From IMG/VR virus record IMGVR_UViG_3300032954_000005, positions 1 through 64,000 of that record: a stretch of 64,000 nt of DNA; one strand, written 5' to 3'. The translations under genes were made by a program, and so were the position numbers. The stretch comes from a virus. Below are positions 26,308 to 33,811 of the stretch, piece after piece. Under the pieces are notes generated by a model. It saw nothing but the letters and a program-made list of their open reading frames with translations. It was not told where the DNA came from and did no database searches. The stretch's first letter is position 1. Every line of letters starts with the position of its first letter.

Positions 26308-26637
26308 ATGGACACGAATCAATGGTACTTGGCGAACGAGGCGCGGTTCAGCGTCTACGACGCCGAGGGGAACTTCAAGAGCTTCGACGCGCAGGCGATG
26401 CTTCAGGCCTTCGCCGACGCGCTGCGCGCCGAGAAAAAACTAGCAACCTATCAAGTGCTGACCCACGAGTCGGCGGGGCGCCTGGAGCTGATGGTTAACG
26501 CCCACGCCGCTGATGGCTGGCGCCTCGTTAAGGGGGGAACGTACGGCCTCCAGTGCCTCAGGTCAAACGCGTTCGACCCGAAGCTCGTGACCCAGGTGAT
26601 CGAGCACGTGGCGTGGCTGGAGCGGGAGGTTGAGTGA
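26308..26637 (+). CDS. Hypothetical protein, possibly DUF4177-like
   Basis: 109 aa with GGGGAG upstream. Segments TYQVLTHESAGRLELMVNAHAADGWRLVKGG resemble the DUF4177 type (Y..l....~ LE..ln..a.~GW.lv). Followed by a GTG overlap to a J-domain gene. Confidence 0.5.
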   Translation: MDTNQWYLANEARFSVYDAEGNFKSFDAQAMLQAFADALRAEKKLATYQVLTHESAGRLELMVNAHAADGWRLVKGGTYGLQCLRSNAFDPKLVTQVIEHVAWLEREVE

Positions 26638-26948
26638 CCCTCTATGCGATCCTTGAGCTTCCCCCGGGGGCGACGCGCGAGGAGCTCCACGCGCGGTGGA
26701 AAAGCCTAAGCGGCCTTTGGCACCCCGACCGCGCCGACGGAGGGGACGTCGAGCGGTACAAGGAGCTCCAGGAGGCGTACGCCGTCCTAAAAAACGACGA
26801 GGCGCGCGCGGTGTACGATCGCCGCCTGCGGATGGACGGCGCGAACTGCCCGGCGTGCGCGGGTGCGGGCCGCGTCCAGCGGACGCTGTCCTTCACCCGC
26901 GTGGAGAACGTCGCTTGTGCTGCGTGCGCGGGCACCGGACGAAGATGA
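26634..26948 (+). CDS. J-domain (DnaJ-like) mini protein
   Basis: 104 aa from a GTG overlapping the upstream stop. Residues 2-66 are a J-domain: TLYAILELPPGATREELHAR, the signature HPD in LWHPDRADGG, and LQEAYAVLKNDEARAVYDRRL. Then two CxxCxGxG half-motifs (CPACAGAGR, CAACAGTGR) can form one DnaJ-type zinc site. No substrate-binding C-domain is present. Known J-proteins recruit DnaK/Hsp70; phage J-proteins may redirect the host chaperone for replication or virion folding. Confidence 0.8.
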   Translation: MTLYAILELPPGATREELHARWKSLSGLWHPDRADGGDVERYKELQEAYAVLKNDEARAVYDRRLRMDGANCPACAGAGRVQRTLSFTRVENVACAACAGTGRR

Positions 26949-27376
26949 ACGCGCGCATTCTCGCGATCGCGCACTGCGTGGAGATGATGACGTGGGCGAT
27001 CGAAATGCAGAACGAGCACCGCGCGCTCATCGCCGTCGTGGGAGAGCTCGACTGGTACTTTGAGCTTCATGACTTGCTGTACGAGGAGGTAAAAATTATG
27101 CCGCAGCAAACTGAAGACTTTATCTGCGCGTACTGCGCCGCTGCGTGCCGCGTTACGCGCCTGCTCTCGCTCGAGCTGTACCTCGAGCACCTTGACGTGG
27201 CGCACCCGGAAGAAGCGCAGCTGCCCACTTCCCTGCTGGTGCTCTTCGAGCGCGACGCCAGTTGGCACGAGCGCTGGCGCCGTCACCGCGAGCGCCACCA
27301 CTACGTTCACCACACGTTCCCCGCGCGGTTAGCTATCGCGTGGGGGAAACCGCAACCTTTAACCCGTACCTCCTAG
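26945..27376 (+). CDS. Helical protein with Cys/His cluster
   Basis: 143 aa, ATGA-coupled to the J-domain gene. The N-terminus is a long helix (ILAIAHCVEMMTWAIEMQNE); the middle has CAYCAAACRVTRLL with H-x4-H further on (YLEHLDVAHP), which could bind zinc; the C-terminus is His/Arg-rich (WHERWRRHRERHHYVHH). Function unknown. Confidence 0.5.
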   Translation: MNARILAIAHCVEMMTWAIEMQNEHRALIAVVGELDWYFELHDLLYEEVKIMPQQTEDFICAYCAAACRVTRLLSLELYLEHLDVAHPEEAQLPTSLLVLFERDASWHERWRRHRERHHYVHHTFPARLAIAWGKPQPLTRTS

Positions 27377-27386
27377 GAGAAGTAAA

Positions 27387-27716
27387 ATGTTTAACCTGAA
27401 CCTTGGGTTCACCGTCGCGGCCACGGACAACGTGGTCGATAAGAACAACAACCTCGTCCTGAACGCGACGCAGACCGGGCAGGCGTGGTCGGTCGCCGAC
27501 CCGTCGATCGCGACCGTCGTCACCAACCCCGACGGAAGCGCGACCTTCACCCCCGTGGCGGTGGGCTCCACCACCGCGTCGGTTACCGCGACCGTCACCG
27601 CCCCGGGCTTCGGGCCCACGCAGCTGTCGGGGTCTGACACGCTGAACGTCGTCGACACCCCCGCGGGCCTCCAGATCGTGTGGGGCGCGCAAACGCAGAC
27701 GGCGAAGAAGGCCTAG
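27387..27716 (+). CDS. Ig-like (Big_2-type) domain protein
   Basis: 109 aa with AGGAG upstream. The pattern WSVADPSIATVVTNPDGSATFTPV followed by GSTTASVTATVTAPG is that of a bacterial Ig-like fold (BIG2). In phages these domains decorate capsids or fibres or stand alone. It sits among early-arm genes, which is unusual for a virion protein. Ends just before a terminator. Confidence 0.6.
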   Translation: MFNLNLGFTVAATDNVVDKNNNLVLNATQTGQAWSVADPSIATVVTNPDGSATFTPVAVGSTTASVTATVTAPGFGPTQLSGSDTLNVVDTPAGLQIVWGAQTQTAKKA

Positions 27717-27736
27717 CTTTTTCTACCTTTAACCTA

Positions 27737-27783
27737 GCGCGGAGCCTTCAAAAAGAGGTTCCGCGCGACAAATTAAATTTTTA
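27737..27783 (+). terminator. Hairpin with T-rich tail
   Basis: GCGCGGA...CCT pairs with AGG...TCCGCGC (27737-27766) around an A-rich loop, followed by an AT-rich stretch with a run of five T at 27778-27782. It ends the unit that closes with the Ig-like gene. Confidence 0.55.
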
Positions 27784-27812
27784 TTTACAAAGTTATTCGG
27801 CCGAATTATAAT
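27784..27812 (+). promoter_or_regulatory. Strong sigma70-type promoter
   Basis: TTTACA (27784-27789), a 17-base spacer and a perfect TATAAT (27807-27812). It follows the hairpin above and precedes the gene at 27857. It is the best sigma70 match in the window and suggests that the genes from here on can be transcribed by host polymerase. Confidence 0.75.
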
Positions 27813-27856
27813 TGACGTCGAAGCTTAAACTAAAGAAAACGAGGACAAACCTACCT

Positions 27857-28186
27857 TTGAAGCTCAAGCCCCACGCCTTCGTGGCGGCTCTCTTCCGCGG
27901 GGGCTGCGACCGCTGCGGGCGCCCGCCTGACGACCTCGCGCACGCCGGCGAGCTGCGCGTGATCGCGCCCGTGTATGCCCTCGAGACCGTGCGCTACGGG
28001 ACGGCGAAGGCGCCCGGGAACGTCGCGTGGGTAGAGGGCACGGAGCTTACGCTGGTGGTGGGAATGAATGGCACCAAGTACGTGTACCTGGGGCGCGTGA
28101 CGGAGAAGCAGATCCGCCGAAGCAATCACCTGCGCTACACCTACCACCCCACGCAGGCGATCGAGCTTGACGGAGACTTGATATGA
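27857..28186 (+). CDS. Hypothetical protein with CxxC near N-terminus
   Basis: 109 aa if it starts at the TTG at 27857, 11 bases after GAGGA. A start at 27812 would overlap the promoter -10 and is rejected. It has CDRCGRPPDDLAHAGEL, then a beta-rich half (YALETVRYGTAKAP, ELTLVVGMNGTKYVYLGRV, HLRYTYHPTQAIEL). The YVYLG strand recalls the protein at 47731. Start uncertain. Confidence 0.5.
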   Translation: MKLKPHAFVAALFRGGCDRCGRPPDDLAHAGELRVIAPVYALETVRYGTAKAPGNVAWVEGTELTLVVGMNGTKYVYLGRVTEKQIRRSNHLRYTYHPTQAIELDGDLI

Positions 28187-28374
28187 TCATCGTGTTCATC
28201 GCGTTTATGGAAAAGATCAGCGGCCGCGAGATGCTTATCGAACTAGGAAGCATTGAAAGTGTATTTCAAGACGTGACCTGCGTTCTCATAAAGACGAAGT
28301 CCGGTCAAAGCTTTCAGGTCACGAACCCTTACGCTCAGATACTGGAGCGCCTAACCCGAAAAATACCAACGTAG
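28183..28374 (+). CDS. Small hypothetical protein
   Basis: 63 aa, ATGA-coupled. N-terminal hydrophobic strand or helix (MIIVFIAFMEKISG), then LIELGSIESVFQDVTCVLIKTKSG. Unknown. Confidence 0.5.
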   Translation: MIIVFIAFMEKISGREMLIELGSIESVFQDVTCVLIKTKSGQSFQVTNPYAQILERLTRKIPT

Positions 28375-28395
28375 TTCTTAAAAGGAGAACATCGT

Positions 28396-28890
28396 ATGAA
28401 GAAGCTACTATCGATAATCGCGGTTACGCTAGCCGTCGCCCTGACGCTCGCCACGTGGACGGCGTGCACGGGGCTCAACGCGAGCAACGCCAAGATCTGG
28501 CTCACGGCGGCGACCAACGCCTTCGTTGCCGGGATGTCACTGTACAACCCGGGCTGGAGCGGGACGGCGATCGTCACCGACGTCAACAACGCCATCGCCG
28601 CGTGGGAGGTCGGCGCGGGCTGGCAGAACAACGTGATCGTGGAGCTGAACCAGGCGCAGAAGGACGTTCTCACCATCCAGGGCTGCAACAGCAAGTGCCA
28701 GGGGCTCACCACCATCTTCCTGGGGTTCATCGAGACGGGGATTCAGCTGGCGCAGCAGTCCTCGAAGTCACCCGTGCCCGCCTCGGCGTCGCGCGTCGCT
28801 CTCCCGGCGGGCACGCACGCCTACGCGAGCTACGATGACTACAAGCGGGAGTGGAACGCTCAGGCGCCGCCCGTGGCGAGGCTGAAGTAA
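28396..28890 (+). CDS. Secreted or lipoprotein-like protein
   Basis: 164 aa with AAAAGGAG upstream. A signal sequence (MKKLLSIIAVTLAVALTLATWTAC) ends in a possible lipobox Cys24. The mature part is Ala/Asn-rich and helical (IWLTAATNAFVAGMSLYN; AIVTDVNNAIAAWEVGAG) with CNSKC. Export to the periplasm or outer membrane is likely. Its neighbour is a papain-like protease. Confidence 0.55.
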   Translation: MKKLLSIIAVTLAVALTLATWTACTGLNASNAKIWLTAATNAFVAGMSLYNPGWSGTAIVTDVNNAIAAWEVGAGWQNNVIVELNQAQKDVLTIQGCNSKCQGLTTIFLGFIETGIQLAQQSSKSPVPASASRVALPAGTHAYASYDDYKREWNAQAPPVARLK

Positions 28891-28893
28891 GCC

Positions 28894-29880
28894 ATGAAAC
28901 CAGGCGCGATCGTTCAGCTCAGGTCGGGAGGGCCGCCGATGACGGTCCTCCGCGTTTATAGCAACAACGTCGTTCAATGCCGGTGGTTTAGCGGCAACGA
29001 CATGCGCGTAGACATGCTTCCCCTGGCGACGTTAAAGGAGATGGTGACATCCTCGCCGCTCCTCGCTGCCCCGTACGGCGCGGCCTCGGGCGCCCGCCGG
29101 TACGGCGCGCGCAAGGACGCGGCGGACGTGCGCGACCTCAGGCTCAGCCTGAGCGCGCTGTCGCCGCTGCCTACGCCGCCGTCGCATGACGAGTCGCGGT
29201 GGCTGGGCCCGGTGCGCGATCAGGGGGCGGAGTCGTCGTGCGTCGGCCACGCCTGGGCCGCGCACGCCAGTTGGCTGTTTAACAAGTTTGGCGATAAGGG
29301 GTCGCTCGACTTCAGCCCTCAGTTTCTTTATTACCTCGCGCGCCAGCTCGAGGGGACGCTTCCCGCTGACGGCGGGTGCCAGGTGCGGTCGGGCGCGAAG
29401 GCGCTTAATCAGTACGGGGCGGCGCTGGAGACGGACGACCCCTACGAGGCGTCGACCCTGAACCAGGCGCCGACGATCGCGGCCGTCAAGGACGCGCTCA
29501 ATTTCAAGGGCGGCGCGTACCATCGCCTCACGAGCGTTCTCGACATGAAGGCGTGCCTCGCCTCGGGCTACGCGTTCGTAGACGGGATCGAGGTCTACGC
29601 CAGCTTCGAGTCGGCGGCGGTCGCGCGATCGGGCGAGGTGCCGCTGCCTAACGCCGCGGCGGGTGAGTTCTACTTAGGCGGCCACTGCGTGCTGACGTTC
29701 GGGTACGACGACAACCACGTGAACCTGGACTCGACACGCGGCGCGTTCCACAAGCGCAACTCGTGGGGCGCGGCGTGGGGAGAGGGCGGGGACTTCTGGC
29801 TTCCGTACGCTTACATGCAGAAGTACCTGATGGACGCCTGGGTCCTGCACCTCGGGCCGGCGTGGGTAAAAAAGCCGTGA
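28894..29880 (+). CDS. DUF2158-papain-like (C1A) cysteine peptidase fusion
   Basis: 328 aa. Residues 1-50 match the small DUF2158 (YodC-like) domain: PGAIVQLRSGGPPMTVLRV and VQCRWFSGND. Residues 75-325 are a papain-fold peptidase: oxyanion Gln110 and catalytic Cys116 in GPVRDQGAESSCVGHAWA, His264 in GGHCVLTFGYD, Asn289 in KRNSWGAAWGEGG. All three catalytic residues are present, so it should be active. There is no signal peptide, so it acts in the cytosol or the virion. Substrate unknown; host-protein processing or counter-defence are possibilities. Confidence 0.85.
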   Translation: MKPGAIVQLRSGGPPMTVLRVYSNNVVQCRWFSGNDMRVDMLPLATLKEMVTSSPLLAAPYGAASGARRYGARKDAADVRDLRLSLSALSPLPTPPSHDESRWLGPVRDQGAESSCVGHAWAAHASWLFNKFGDKGSLDFSPQFLYYLARQLEGTLPADGGCQVRSGAKALNQYGAALETDDPYEASTLNQAPTIAAVKDALNFKGGAYHRLTSVLDMKACLASGYAFVDGIEVYASFESAAVARSGEVPLPNAAAGEFYLGGHCVLTFGYDDNHVNLDSTRGAFHKRNSWGAAWGEGGDFWLPYAYMQKYLMDAWVLHLGPAWVKKP

Positions 29881-30005
29881 GCGGCTCCGACCTTAGCACC
29901 GCGGAGGCCGTCGCCTTTTTAACGATGGTGACGGTGACGGCCGCAGTGGTGGCCGTGGCGGCGGCGCTCGTGGTAGGCGCCGTCGTCTTAAGGATAATCA
30001 GGTGA
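29877..30005 (+). CDS. Small single-pass membrane protein
   Basis: 42 aa from a GTG overlapping the protease stop (GTGA). Almost all of it is one membrane helix (FLTMVTVTAAVVAVAAALVV). It could be a small holin-like or regulatory peptide; its stop overlaps the next GTG. Confidence 0.45.
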   Translation: MSGSDLSTAEAVAFLTMVTVTAAVVAVAAALVVGAVVLRIIR

Positions 30006-30286
30006 GCGAACTTTGCCACAACCCGCCGCGCGTTGACTGCGCGGCGTGCTGCGCGCTGGTCAACCAAAGAAACGCCGCGCAGCGCGCGTGCCCGCACTGC
30101 CTGAGCGGACACGGCACGCTCGTCTGCGACTGCGGGTGCCCGCACGCCGACCACGTGCGCGGCGGCGGGTGTCGTAGGCATAACGACTGCGACGCGTACA
30201 GCCAGCGGCTCCTGAACAGGCGCGCGGGTGTAGACAAGAGCGCGCCGCTGGCCGCACGGCGCAGCGCTGCCTTGGAGGACGTATGA
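30002..30286 (+). CDS. Cys-rich zinc-binding protein
   Basis: 94 aa, GTGA-coupled. Cys groups CAACC, CPHC and CDCGCPHADH suggest two or more zinc sites, followed by a basic tail. No family recognised. Confidence 0.5.
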   Translation: MSELCHNPPRVDCAACCALVNQRNAAQRACPHCLSGHGTLVCDCGCPHADHVRGGGCRRHNDCDAYSQRLLNRRAGVDKSAPLAARRSAALEDV

Positions 30287-30462
30287 GTTTGAATCAAAAC
30301 GAAGAGCTTCAGGGTGTTGGATGCTACTGCTGCGGTGCGCCGTTTGAGAACGGTAATAAGACCTGCGACTGCACGCTCGCGATGTGCCAAGATACGTCGG
30401 GATTGCGTTGCTGCAACTGCTGCGAGCACGGGCACCCGGAGCTAGTAACGAATCTATCTTAA
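30283..30462 (+). CDS. Small Cys-rich protein (59 aa)
   Basis: Read from the ATG at 30283, coupled to the previous stop. It has ten cysteines in 59 aa (CYCCG, CDCTLAMC, CCNCCEHGH) and is likely a zinc-binding mini protein. Similar in style to the gene before it. Confidence 0.45.
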   Translation: MSLNQNEELQGVGCYCCGAPFENGNKTCDCTLAMCQDTSGLRCCNCCEHGHPELVTNLS

Positions 30463-30476
30463 GAAAGCGAGGACAA

Positions 30477-30908
30477 GTGAAGAAGGTTGAGGAGTTCAAG
30501 GTTCCCAAGCAGCTGCCGAAGTCGCTGGCGCAGTGCGCCGACCTCCTGTACCTGGCGCGGCAGCAGCGGCTCGAGGTGCAGAAGCGGGTGGACGCGATCC
30601 AGGAGCTTGAGGTGAGGCTCAAGGACAGGATCATCGCGGAGCTCCCGAAGTCCGAGGCCTCGGGGATCAGTGGGCGCGTGGCGCGGGCGCAGCTCGACCG
30701 CAAGTCCGTTCCCCAGGTGTCGGAGGAGGCGGGCGGGTGGCCCGCTTTCTACGCGTTCGTCGCGCGGGAGAAGGCGTTTGACCTCCTGCAGCGCCGCTTG
30801 AACGAGGCGGCGGTGAAGGAGCGGTGGGAGAACAAGAAGCGAGTGCCGGGCGTGACGGCGTTTCACGTCGTCACCGTCAGCTGCACGAAGCTGGGAGGGA
30901 AGAAATGA
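30477..30908 (+). CDS. Coiled-coil replication-arm protein
   Basis: 143 aa from a GTG with GCGAGGA upstream. An N-terminal coiled coil (KSLAQCADLLYLARQQRLEVQ; VDAIQELEVRLKDRIIAEL) is followed by GISGRVARAQLDRKSVPQV and a Trp-containing helix (WPAFYAFVAREKAFDLLQRRL). This resembles small phage proteins found beside DNA polymerase and SSB genes, but I cannot name a family. Confidence 0.55.
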   Translation: MKKVEEFKVPKQLPKSLAQCADLLYLARQQRLEVQKRVDAIQELEVRLKDRIIAELPKSEASGISGRVARAQLDRKSVPQVSEEAGGWPAFYAFVAREKAFDLLQRRLNEAAVKERWENKKRVPGVTAFHVVTVSCTKLGGKK

Positions 30909-31111
30909 ATTCGGACCTTAAAAGCTTAGAAATTCTACGCGTGCTTGAGGGGCGCGCGCGCCTAAAGGGCGCAGAGAGCTTCGTGAAGCGCTTAAGCGAA
31001 ACCGGCTGTTGGTTTCAGGCCGATTATCTCTACCAAGCAAGGAAGCGCGTGCTGCGCCGGCGGCGGTTCGTCGCCACGCGGCGATACCGGTACCCGCGGG
31101 GGTCTCGGTGA
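30905..31111 (+). CDS. Small basic hypothetical protein
   Basis: 68 aa, ATGA-coupled. Helical with a very basic end (ARKRVLRRRRFVATRRYRYP). May bind nucleic acid. Confidence 0.45.
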   Translation: MNSDLKSLEILRVLEGRARLKGAESFVKRLSETGCWFQADYLYQARKRVLRRRRFVATRRYRYPRGSR

Positions 31112-31377
31112 GCAACGTGGAGAAGCTCGTGGCGACGCTTCAGAAGGACAAGGAGCTTGAGCGCCGCCTGCTTAGGCTATCGCCTAACGACCATGCCGCG
31201 ATCGCACGGGCGCTTCAGCAGAACCCGGTCACGGCGGCGCAGCTGAGGCTCCTTTACGACCGCGTCGCCGTGGCGAAAACCTCCGACGAGGTGATCAACC
31301 TTCTCGGCGCGGCGCTTCAGTTCGGGGTCACGCTAGGGTACCTGATCGGGAAACCGGAGGAGCTGTATGCCGTCTGA
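31108..31377 (+). CDS. Hypothetical helical protein
   Basis: 89 aa from a GTG. Charged helices (VEKLVATLQKDKELERRLLRL; NDHAAIARALQQNPV; VINLLGAALQFGVTLGYLIG). Unknown function. Confidence 0.5.
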   Translation: MSNVEKLVATLQKDKELERRLLRLSPNDHAAIARALQQNPVTAAQLRLLYDRVAVAKTSDEVINLLGAALQFGVTLGYLIGKPEELYAV

Positions 31378-31546
31378 CGTGAACGCGGCGATCGAGCGTG
31401 AGCGGCTCGTACGTCTGCAGGAGCTTTATGAGGCGCGGCGCGCCCAGTGGCGGCGCGAGGCCGCGGCGCACGTCTGGCGGTGCGACCTTTCGCGGGAGCG
31501 TCCAGGCTTTTGGAGGCGTTTAATTCAACGATGGAGGACGAAGTGA
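31367..31546 (+). CDS. Small basic helical protein (59 aa)
   Basis: Frame from the ATG at 31367, overlapping the previous gene by 11 bases. One long Arg/Glu-rich helix ending in GFWRRLIQRWRTK. Its stop overlaps the next GTG, which favours expression. Confidence 0.4.
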   Translation: MPSDVNAAIERERLVRLQELYEARRAQWRREAAAHVWRCDLSRERPGFWRRLIQRWRTK

Positions 31547-31722
31547 AAACGGAAATCTACCGGGAGGGTGACCTCCTGATTATTCAGCGGCAGGCTGAGC
31601 CGTTTAGCGGCGCGCTGCTGGTGCTTCCCGCGCAGCGGGTGCACCTCGACGACGGGAAGCTTAGCTACCAGGGAAACGCGGTACGACTTTACGAAAGGAG
31701 GAAAGATGGCGCAGCGCGCTAA
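31543..31722 (+). CDS. Small hypothetical protein
   Basis: 59 aa from the GTG at 31543, with GGAGG at the right distance and a GTGA overlap with the upstream stop; a longer ATG at 31531 lacks both. Beta-rich (EIYREGDLLIIQRQAEPFSG; LLVLPAQRVHLDDGKLSYQ). Unknown. Confidence 0.45.
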   Translation: MKTEIYREGDLLIIQRQAEPFSGALLVLPAQRVHLDDGKLSYQGNAVRLYERRKDGAAR

Positions 31723-31927
31723 GACGAAGCTTCCGCCCAAGACGATGAAGTTCGAGGTGTGGGTCGACGACAAGCCCGCGGACGGCGAAGACTACCTGGC
31801 GACCGCCGACATCGCTGACCGCTTAAAGAACGTGGACCTAGGCGTGGCCGGGGTCAGCGTGGGGCGCGCGCTGTTTCAGAACAACGTCACGCGTAACGGC
31901 GACGCCACGCCGGAGCCTGAGCGATGA
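31706..31927 (+). CDS. Small hypothetical protein
   Basis: 73 aa with a strong GAAAGGAGG. Basic start, then MKFEVWVDDKPADGEDYLAT. Unknown function. Confidence 0.5.
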   Translation: MAQRAKTKLPPKTMKFEVWVDDKPADGEDYLATADIADRLKNVDLGVAGVSVGRALFQNNVTRNGDATPEPER

Positions 31928-32142
31928 ATAGTGAAGAACGTTTACGGCGCATCGCCTTTTACGCGAATAAGGTGCTAGAGATTTCACTCCTTAATACGCG
32001 TGTGAGCTACCTAGCTGACAATATTCGCATGTTGGCGGTCGCGTCTGACCAAGTTCTTTTCGCTAATTTAACAAATTTCGCAGACTCAGATTTGAATAAG
32101 GAGAACGCAGATGCCGACAAAGCAAAAACCAGTAACAAGTAA
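31924..32142 (+). CDS. Small hypothetical protein
   Basis: 72 aa, ATGA-coupled. Helical, no motif. Overlaps the SSB-like gene by 32 bases. Confidence 0.45.
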   Translation: MNSEERLRRIAFYANKVLEISLLNTRVSYLADNIRMLAVASDQVLFANLTNFADSDLNKENADADKAKTSNK

Positions 32143-32917
32143 CTCCCTAACCAAGTGGGACCAGCGCCTCGCTGACCTCGCCAAGAAAAAGGTGCAGACG
32201 GTCGCCGACATCGGGGGCGGCGCGTTCATCTCGATCAAGGCGGGCGTGATGACGTGGAACGGCGCCGAGATCCCCGGAAACAAGGCGAACGTCGTGATCC
32301 TGTGCGACACGAAGGAGAACGACTACTACACGGGCGGGTTCGACCCGGACAACATCGCCGTCCCGGACTGCTTCGCGTTCGGGCAGACGCTCGCCGAGAT
32401 GCGCCCACACGAGCTGGCGACGAACCCCCAGGGCGGCGAGTCGGGCGGCTGCCGTGACTGCCCGCAGAACGAGTTCGGCACCTCGGATCGCGGGAAGGGG
32501 AAGGCGTGCCAAAATCGTATCCGCATGGCGCTGATCACGGAGGGCGACCTGAAGAAGGACATCGCTACCGCCGAAGTGGCGTACCTAAAGATCCCGCCGA
32601 CGTCCCTCAAGGGGTACGCGGGATACGTGCGCGATTTAGAAGCCACGTATCAGCGCCCGACGTTCGCCGTTGTGACTGAGGTGGCGGTCGTTCCCGACGC
32701 GAAGACGCAGCTCAAGGTAACGTTCAAGCTCGTGTCGACGATCGACGACGCCGACGTGCTTGAGCAGCTCTTCAACCGAAGCGAGCGGGTGGCGAAGGAG
32801 ATTGACTTCCCCTACCAGCCCATCGCGGAGGACGCCGCCCCCGCGCCGCGGAAGCCGCTCAAGGGGCAGCGCGCGCCCGCTCAGCCGGCGCAGCCCGCGC
32901 GCGGCGCGCGGCGGTAA
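32111..32917 (+). CDS. SSB-like replication protein with Cys cluster
   Basis: 268 aa. The core opens FISIKAGVMTWNGAEIPGNKANVVIL (OB-fold-like strands), followed by a Cys cluster GGCRDCPQNEFGTSDRGKGKAC, then more strands (AEVAYLKIPPTSLKGYAGYV; RPTFAVVTEVAVVPDAKTQLKVTF). The tail is Pro/Ala/Arg-rich. This layout is known in phages next to DNA polymerase A and nuclease genes, where it is taken as an ssDNA-binding protein. The neighbourhood supports a replication role; the exact family is not certain. Confidence 0.6.
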   Translation: MPTKQKPVTSNSLTKWDQRLADLAKKKVQTVADIGGGAFISIKAGVMTWNGAEIPGNKANVVILCDTKENDYYTGGFDPDNIAVPDCFAFGQTLAEMRPHELATNPQGGESGGCRDCPQNEFGTSDRGKGKACQNRIRMALITEGDLKKDIATAEVAYLKIPPTSLKGYAGYVRDLEATYQRPTFAVVTEVAVVPDAKTQLKVTFKLVSTIDDADVLEQLFNRSERVAKEIDFPYQPIAEDAAPAPRKPLKGQRAPAQPAQPARGARR

Positions 32918-33067
32918 AGGTGTCCAGCTGTTGGGACAGCAAAGGCTGTTTGTAGCGCGATTAGATCGTGTGCAACCAGTACAACTGCCAACGAATACGC
33001 AATGGCAGCTTAAAGTGACGGCAGGGGCGCGGACTAATACGCGCCCTGGTCGTTCGGAGGTTTTAAT
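32918..33067 (+). other. Gap with a possible 46-aa gene (32931-33071)
   Basis: A frame starting at the TTG at 32931 reads LFVARLDRVQPVQLPTNTQW and ends with a stop that overlaps the next GTG (ATGTGA). The sequence looks protein-like, but the start codon is weak. An inverted repeat (TGTCC...GGGACA, 32921-32938) lies just at its start. Confidence 0.3.
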
Positions 33068-33256
33068 GTGAAAGAAGAGGCTTGTCCGCACTACAGCACC
33101 GTTACAGCGCGTACGTGCCGCGTTATGTTCTTTGAGTGCCGCGGCGCCGGGTGCTACTACCGCGGGTGCGAGCCGTGCATCGAGGAGCACGAACGAACGT
33201 GCCCAGAGGTGCTATTAACGCGAAAGCGCGAGGCGCCCGCGAAGGATGACGTATGA
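33068..33256 (+). CDS. Small Cys-rich protein
   Basis: 62 aa from a GTG with GGAGG upstream. Cys/His positions (CPHYST, CRVMFFECRGAGC, CEPCIEEHERTC) suggest a zinc-binding fold. ATGA-coupled to the next gene. Confidence 0.5.
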   Translation: MKEEACPHYSTVTARTCRVMFFECRGAGCYYRGCEPCIEEHERTCPEVLLTRKREAPAKDDV

Positions 33257-33495
33257 ACGCGCCGAAGCGAACCCGCTTTCTTCATTCGCCCACGCCCGGC
33301 ACGCTCCTGTTTGAGCCGGGGCTGACGGTGAACCTGACGCTCTTACCGCATCCACGCCCGGTGCTTGGGCTGCTGTTCTGCCGGCACCGCGACCGCGGGC
33401 ACTTTACCTGGGTCAACGCGACAGCGCACTGGGCGGTGACGGGCGACTACTGCCGCGCGTGCTTCCGCGTGCTGCGGTGGGAAAGGATCTACTGA
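33253..33495 (+). CDS. Small hypothetical protein
   Basis: 80 aa, with CRHRDRGHF and CRACFRVLRW, which may bind one zinc. Beta-rich start (TLLFEPGLTVNLTLLP). Unknown function. Confidence 0.45.
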   Translation: MNAPKRTRFLHSPTPGTLLFEPGLTVNLTLLPHPRPVLGLLFCRHRDRGHFTWVNATAHWAVTGDYCRACFRVLRWERIY

Positions 33496-33659
33496 TGAGC
33501 GACGACCGCTACGTGTGGATGAATGCGCGCTACCGCGGCCGGTGCCACGAGTGCAGGCGCGCGATCGCCACGGGCGAGCGCATGCTGTACGACGCCCTTG
33601 ACCGCGTGGCGTACTGCGAGGAGCACGGCGAGGAGATCCAGCCAGGAGTGGTGAAATGA
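33495..33659 (+). CDS. Small zinc-ribbon-like protein (54 aa)
   Basis: From the ATG at 33495 (TGATG overlap). It has CHECRRAIATGERMLYD and CEEHG, the layout of small phage zinc proteins with two CxxC/CxxH half-sites. Confidence 0.5.
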   Translation: MSDDRYVWMNARYRGRCHECRRAIATGERMLYDALDRVAYCEEHGEEIQPGVVK

Positions 33660-33811
33660 CAGAAAAGCAATGGGCCTTACTTTGTAGGTTTATGCTCACC
33701 GCGCTGCGCTTAATCGCATTGACCGCGGCTAAGCTTGAGGTCGAGATCGCCCAAGACGTCAGAGGTGATTTTTACCGGCTAAAGGAAGACCTAACAAGCG
33801 AGCTGAGATGA
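33656..33811 (+). CDS. Small helical protein (51 aa)
   Basis: Read from the ATG at 33656, ATGA-coupled at both ends, directly before the polymerase. A single amphipathic helix region (FMLTALRLIALTAAKLEVEI). Unknown. Confidence 0.4.
   Translation: MTEKQWALLCRFMLTALRLIALTAAKLEVEIAQDVRGDFYRLKEDLTSELR

Noticed and set aside
27812-27856. TTG start at 27812 for the gene after the promoter
   Set aside because: It overlaps the last base of the -10 box, so it would not be transcribed.
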